NCBI RefSeq assembly: GCF_022965805.1
Contig: NC_133108.1
Location: 45,268,051 to 45,332,050 of the forward strand
Direction of reading: 5' to 3'
Length of the DNA stretch: 64,000 nucleotides
Origin: Primulina eburnea
Taxonomy: Eukaryota; Streptophyta; Magnoliopsida; Lamiales; Gesneriaceae
Numbering within the stretch: the stretch's first letter is position 1; every line of letters begins with the position of its first letter. A model generated the notes under the pieces. It did no database searches. It was given only the letters and a program-made list of their open reading frames with translations, and had not been told where the DNA came from. Of this stretch, positions 59,821 through 64,000 are shown piece by piece. A program made the translations under genes and the position numbers.

Positions 59821-62800
59821 TTTTTTTTTTTTTTTTTTTTAACCGGAAAACACCGCCGGATGCGGGGGGGTTAGGCAGACCCCTACCTGTATATATCCAC
59901 AAAATAAAAAGTAACAGCAGAAAGAAAACCTAAAAGAGGAGGGGGACAAAAAAACCAAGACCTCCTCAAAAGGCTAAAGCAGTAGAAACATAAATACCAA
60001 GTAGCCTAGGGACATAAATACATATGCAAAAATAACCCTAGACTACGACAAAAAAATGCGCCAGAAACTAATCAAATACGAGCTGCGCTAAGAGTCAACA
60101 CGCCGAAGAAGACCAAATGATAACTGGGAGATGAGTGCAGAATCCATGGAGAAATTCTCATCTCTAAGCCATCACCCTGAAGAATCCAATCTGTCAAAAC
60201 GACTCTAATCTGAAACCGAGTAACTGTATGAATCCCAGCAGTCAAAATAAGATAAGGCCAGGAAATCACTGTACAATGACGATAGAAGAGCAAAATGAAG
60301 ATCGCAATCCAGCCAGAACAAAAAAGATCCTGCATCTGAAGTATAAATCTGACGAAGGTATCATAACAATGAAGAGGATCGTCCGGAAAGAATCCCTGGA
60401 ACCACCACGACATCCAGTAAAATCCTGTAAAAGAACTGAGACGGCGGGCAAGGAGAAACTGCAGTAAACGCCCGCCAGGGACCAGAAGTGGACCAAAGAG
60501 AGGCCCAAACAGAAATAGCGCTCCAGGGAATATGAGAGGGCCAAAGAAGAGCACCAAGAGGGTAAGTGCGAGAGCCCACCCAATCCCGAGGAGACCAAAC
60601 ATGTAGTGTGCGAGTGTCTGGGCCCACTCACACCAGACTGGCAAAACGGGGGAAAAGAGAAACCCCCTAAATAACAGTACCTGCAAAGAAAAAATATACA
60701 TATACATATAGAAATACCGAAGAAATGGGTCCAAGAGAAGGGATGGGCTGCAAGCGGCTAAGAACATCGATATCTCAGGTAGGGAAGTCCGGAGGTATCC
60801 GAACGTGCAAGTATGGAAATGTGCCTAGGGAGGGAGGGACCTAACTCTAAGGTAAAGTGCCTAAGGGTATGGGCCCTCGCCGCCAATGCATCCGCCACCG
60901 AATTACCCTCCCGGAATATATGCGAAATATGAACAGACCGCCCCCTCAAAAGGACCAGAATCCTGGATATAATGTGATCAAGACCCCAGCAACATCGACG
61001 GGAACGAATGAGCTGAATAGAAGTCAGAGAATCAAGCTCGATCCAAAGAGGGAAAAAAGAATGATCAGAACAAAGGAGAAGACCCCTCCAAACCGCCCAA
61101 AGCTCAGCCCGGAGAGAAGACCCAGCTCCGATGAACTCGCTGAATGAGAGCACGACCCTCCCGGAATCATCCCGAACAACGCCACCAGCAGAGGAGTCCC
61201 CAGATGTACCACGCGCGCTCCCATCCACATTAAGCTTGAAGCACCCGGACGGCGGCCGCAGCCAACGAACAATCGCCGTCCTATGAAATCTGTGGAGAGA
61301 AACCGAAATACCCAGCAATCTCGCCACATGAAACACACCCAGCCAATGTCTGGGCTTGACAGTACGTGCAGAGTGAGCGAGACGCAGGTAAGACAAAATC
61401 TGAAACTTCACCATCTCCCCAGAGATGGGAAGATGACGGTGCTTAGCATCGTTCCGCGCAATCCAAAGGAACCACAGGACAATGCAGGGAAGAAACTCCC
61501 GCACATGGCCCCCCCGGGACCAGACCAAATCTCTCTTCCACGCACTGAGGAACAAACTGAAATCCTCAGTGTCGGGAATACGAACCCGAAACACTGCGCC
61601 AAAGAAGTGCCAGACAGACCGAGCAACCGGGCTGCGAATGAATATGTGTGTGAATGTCTCAGACTTATCACAACACTGACATCTCGAGGCTAACGCAAAA
61701 CCCCGGCGCTGGAGCACCTCATCAACTGGGAGCCATTGATGCCAGAATCTCCAGAGGAAGAACGACATGGTAGGCCTCAACCAGCTCCCCCAACACGGGC
61801 GGAATATATCAGAAGATGGAGCACGCTGACGGATCAGCTCCCAAGCAGATCTCACAGAGAAAGCACCATCGGAGCTATGGATCCATCGTGCCAGATCAGG
61901 GTCACCCGAAAGAACAGGAATCAAAACAATCTCCTCGGCAACCGAAGGAGCAACAACCGCACAGAGGCGATCAAAATCCCAGGACCCCTCAGAAAGAAAA
62001 TGAGAGACCCGAACATCACGGCCCCCGCGGACCACACACCGGGAGGACAAAGGAACGTCCCCAAACCAAGTGTCATCCCAAAAGAAAACATCTCCGAGAC
62101 CAACTCGCCAGCGAATGCCAGGCTCCACGCGAGGGCGGATCCTGAGGAGACGACGCCAAATGGGGGAAATAGAAGCACGGGCGGGGACACAGGCAGGAGC
62201 ATCCAGCCGGCAATACTTCTGGAAAAGGAATCTCGCCCATAAAGAAGAGCCCTGCCGAAATCTAAACCATAATTTGATCGAGAAACATTCCACGAGATCT
62301 TTCAATCTGCGGAATCCAAGTCCCCCCTCAATCACGGGGAGGCAAGCCCGGGACCACCGGGCCCAGTGCCACTTCCTTTCCAAGGGTCTCGACCCCCAGA
62401 GGAAGGCGTTGAAGGCCCGCTCAAGCTTCTCCATGACAGCCAGAGGTGGCTGAACCACCTGAAACAGATAAATCGGCATGGAGAGGAGCACGCTACGTAT
62501 CAGGGTCATGCGGCTACCCGGGGAGAGGGTCCGAATCTCCCAACCCTCTAACTTCCTACGAACAGACTGTAGGAGGGGCTCAAAAAGGGAGCAAGTGCGA
62601 TTACCCCGATAAAGGGAACTCCGAGGTACTTGAGGGGCAGATGACCCTCGGCGAACCCGGTGATGCGCAAAAGCCGGGAGCGGAGGCGTCCAGAGCACCT
62701 CGGAGGCAAAATCAAAGAACTCTTGGCAGCATTCACACGCTGCCCCGAACAGTTCTCGTAGTGATGCAGAAAATCGACAAGGCGCTGCATACCACGAGTC

Positions 62801-64000
62801 CCACCACTGGCAAAAATAATGACATCATCAGCGTAAGCCAGATGGGAAATCAAAATATCACAATCAGAACGGTACCTGAGCGCAGGATGCTGCAGGTATA
62901 GGCGGTCAAGGCCACGAGAAAGATACTCCGCCCCCAAAACAAAGAGAAGGGGAGACAATGGATCGCCCTGCCGGAGGCCTCTGGTGGAACCAAAAAACCC
63001 CGATAGCGAACCATTGATGTTCACGGAGAAATGACAATGGGAAATACAGGCCGAAACCAAAGCCACGACACGCTCTGAAAAACCAAAATGTCTCAAAACG
63101 TCGAAGAGGAAATGCCACTGGACCCGATCATAAGCCTTGGCCATATCCAACTTCAATATGACATTACCACCACGAGTGGGGAGAGTAATGCTGTGAGTGA
63201 GCTCCTGGGCAAGGAGAATATTATCCGAGATCAATCGACCCGGAACGAAGCCACTCTGATTCGGGGAAACAAGTCTCTCCACCACATCCCTCAACCGAGA
63301 GTACAACAGCTTAGAGATGATTTTGTTCGTGACATTGCACAGGCTGATCGGACGGAAGTCCGACCAGGCGCGTGCACCCTCGACTTTGGGAATAAGAGTG
63401 ATCGTGGTGGCGGTAAAGCCCTGAGGCATAGGAGAACCCTGGAAAAAATCAAGAACAGCACCAAAAACATCCTGATGGACAATCTCCCAGCAATGCTGAA
63501 AGAACGCCGAGGAAAAGCCATCAGGGCCAGCAACGCTATCAGGGTGAATGGAGAAGACGGTCGCGCGGACCTCCTCCAAATAGGGAATCGCAGCAATACC
63601 ATCATTCTCCACGGCAGAAATAACCGAGGGAAAACCCGAAAAATCAGGACAATCGAGCGCAGAGGGCTCCCCGGTAAGAAGATCTTGGAAAAACAAGGCT
63701 CCCGACTGCTGAATCAAATCCTGAGACGTCAGGCAAACCCCATTCTCCCATATGCGGAAAATTTTATTCGCCACGCGCTTTTTCCTCACCATATTATGGA
63801 AGAGTCTGGTGTTCTGCTCACCATCCTCAAGCCAATGGCAAGCCGCTTTCTGTTTCCAAAAATCCGCCTCCATGGCGGTGATACGAACCAGATCCTCATT
63901 GCGATCGGACAGGGAAGTCCAATTCGCGTCAGAAGGGTCGGCCTCACAAACATCCTCAGCTGAACGAACAGCCCTCTCAGCCTCAGTGAGTCTATCAAAG
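59821..64000 (-). mobile_element. LINE T3, continues past the window end
   Basis: Poly(T) of 20 bases (59821-59840), the family 3' block (CACCGCCGGATGCGG), a 3' untranslated region to 60757, then ORF2 on the minus strand, still open at base 64000. Same orientation as T0-T2. Roughly 84 percent identical to T2 at protein level in a stretch of ORF2 I compared by eye. Confidence 0.88.
60758..64000 (-). pseudogene. LINE T3 ORF2, partial, with one frameshift
   Basis: From the right edge the frame runs to about 62610: the end of the spacer after the endonuclease (MEADFWKQKAACHWLEDGE), then RT with LIPKVEGARAWSDFRPISL, LKLDMAKAYDRVQW, RGLRQGDPLSPLLF, YADDVIIFA and LPLKYLGVP. Near 62605 a small deletion shifts the frame; it resumes as RGNRTCSLFEPLLQS and continues through zf-RVT (WHQWLPVDEVLQRR, RCQCCDKSETFTH) and RNase H (LNVDGSARG, RAELWAVW, ELDSLTSIQ, NSVADALAAR) to the stop at 60758. 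The endonuclease lies beyond the window. One lesion only, so this copy too is young. Confidence 0.9.

Overview
This is nuclear DNA from a flowering plant. The telomere-type repeat is TTTAGGG, the genes have GT-AG introns in AT-rich sequence, and the transposons are plant families: L1 LINEs with DUF4283-type ORF1, Ty3 Tekay and Athila, Ty1/copia, PIF/Harbinger, hAT and Mutator MITEs. The style of several dispersed repeats suggests a eudicot, possibly a Lamiales asterid, but that is an impression only.

Layout. 1-7740: two nested, decayed L1 LINEs on the minus strand (copy B inside copy A), probably within a long first intron of the next gene. 8293-13238 (+): nine exons of a TPR/J-domain co-chaperone gene whose 5' exons lie left of the window. 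13934-14870: a 103-bp tandem duplication hit by two MITEs (hAT, 8-bp target duplication; Mutator-like, 9-bp). 15841-16893 (+): an intact single-exon F-box gene. 17972-19112 (-): the last three exons of a NIPA-type magnesium transporter, with an odd AT 5' splice site before the last exon. 19660-25613: remnants of copia-like LTR elements. 25619-44208: a Tekay-like Ty3 element (minus, mostly deleted inside, target duplication ATTAA), whose 5' LTR is split by a near-intact 11.6-kb Athila-type element (30406-42018, minus, target duplication GATTT). 45889-47791: a non-autonomous PIF/Harbinger element carrying only an ORF1-like pseudogene.

48364-64000 is the most remarkable part. Four L1 copies of one broad family (T0, T1, T2, T3), all in the same orientation, are separated by three stretches of TTTAGGG-type repeat (49334-49369, 51712-52219, 59791-59820). 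At each junction the G-rich telomeric strand runs straight into the poly(T) that is the complement of the LINE poly(A) tail. The copies differ too much to be a recent tandem duplication. This is the arrangement expected if a LINE is primed from telomeric G-strand 3' ends, comparable in layout to HeT-A/TART of Drosophila, SART/TRAS of Bombyx or Zepp of Chlorella. T2 keeps an open 1365-codon ORF2 with endonuclease, reverse transcriptase, zf-RVT and RNase H; its ORF1 stop and ORF2 start overlap as ATGA. I am not aware of a described plant equivalent, but I could not search.

Host genes in the window: one co-chaperone, one F-box adaptor and one Mg2+ transporter fragment. They show no functional link; everything else is mobile DNA or its debris.
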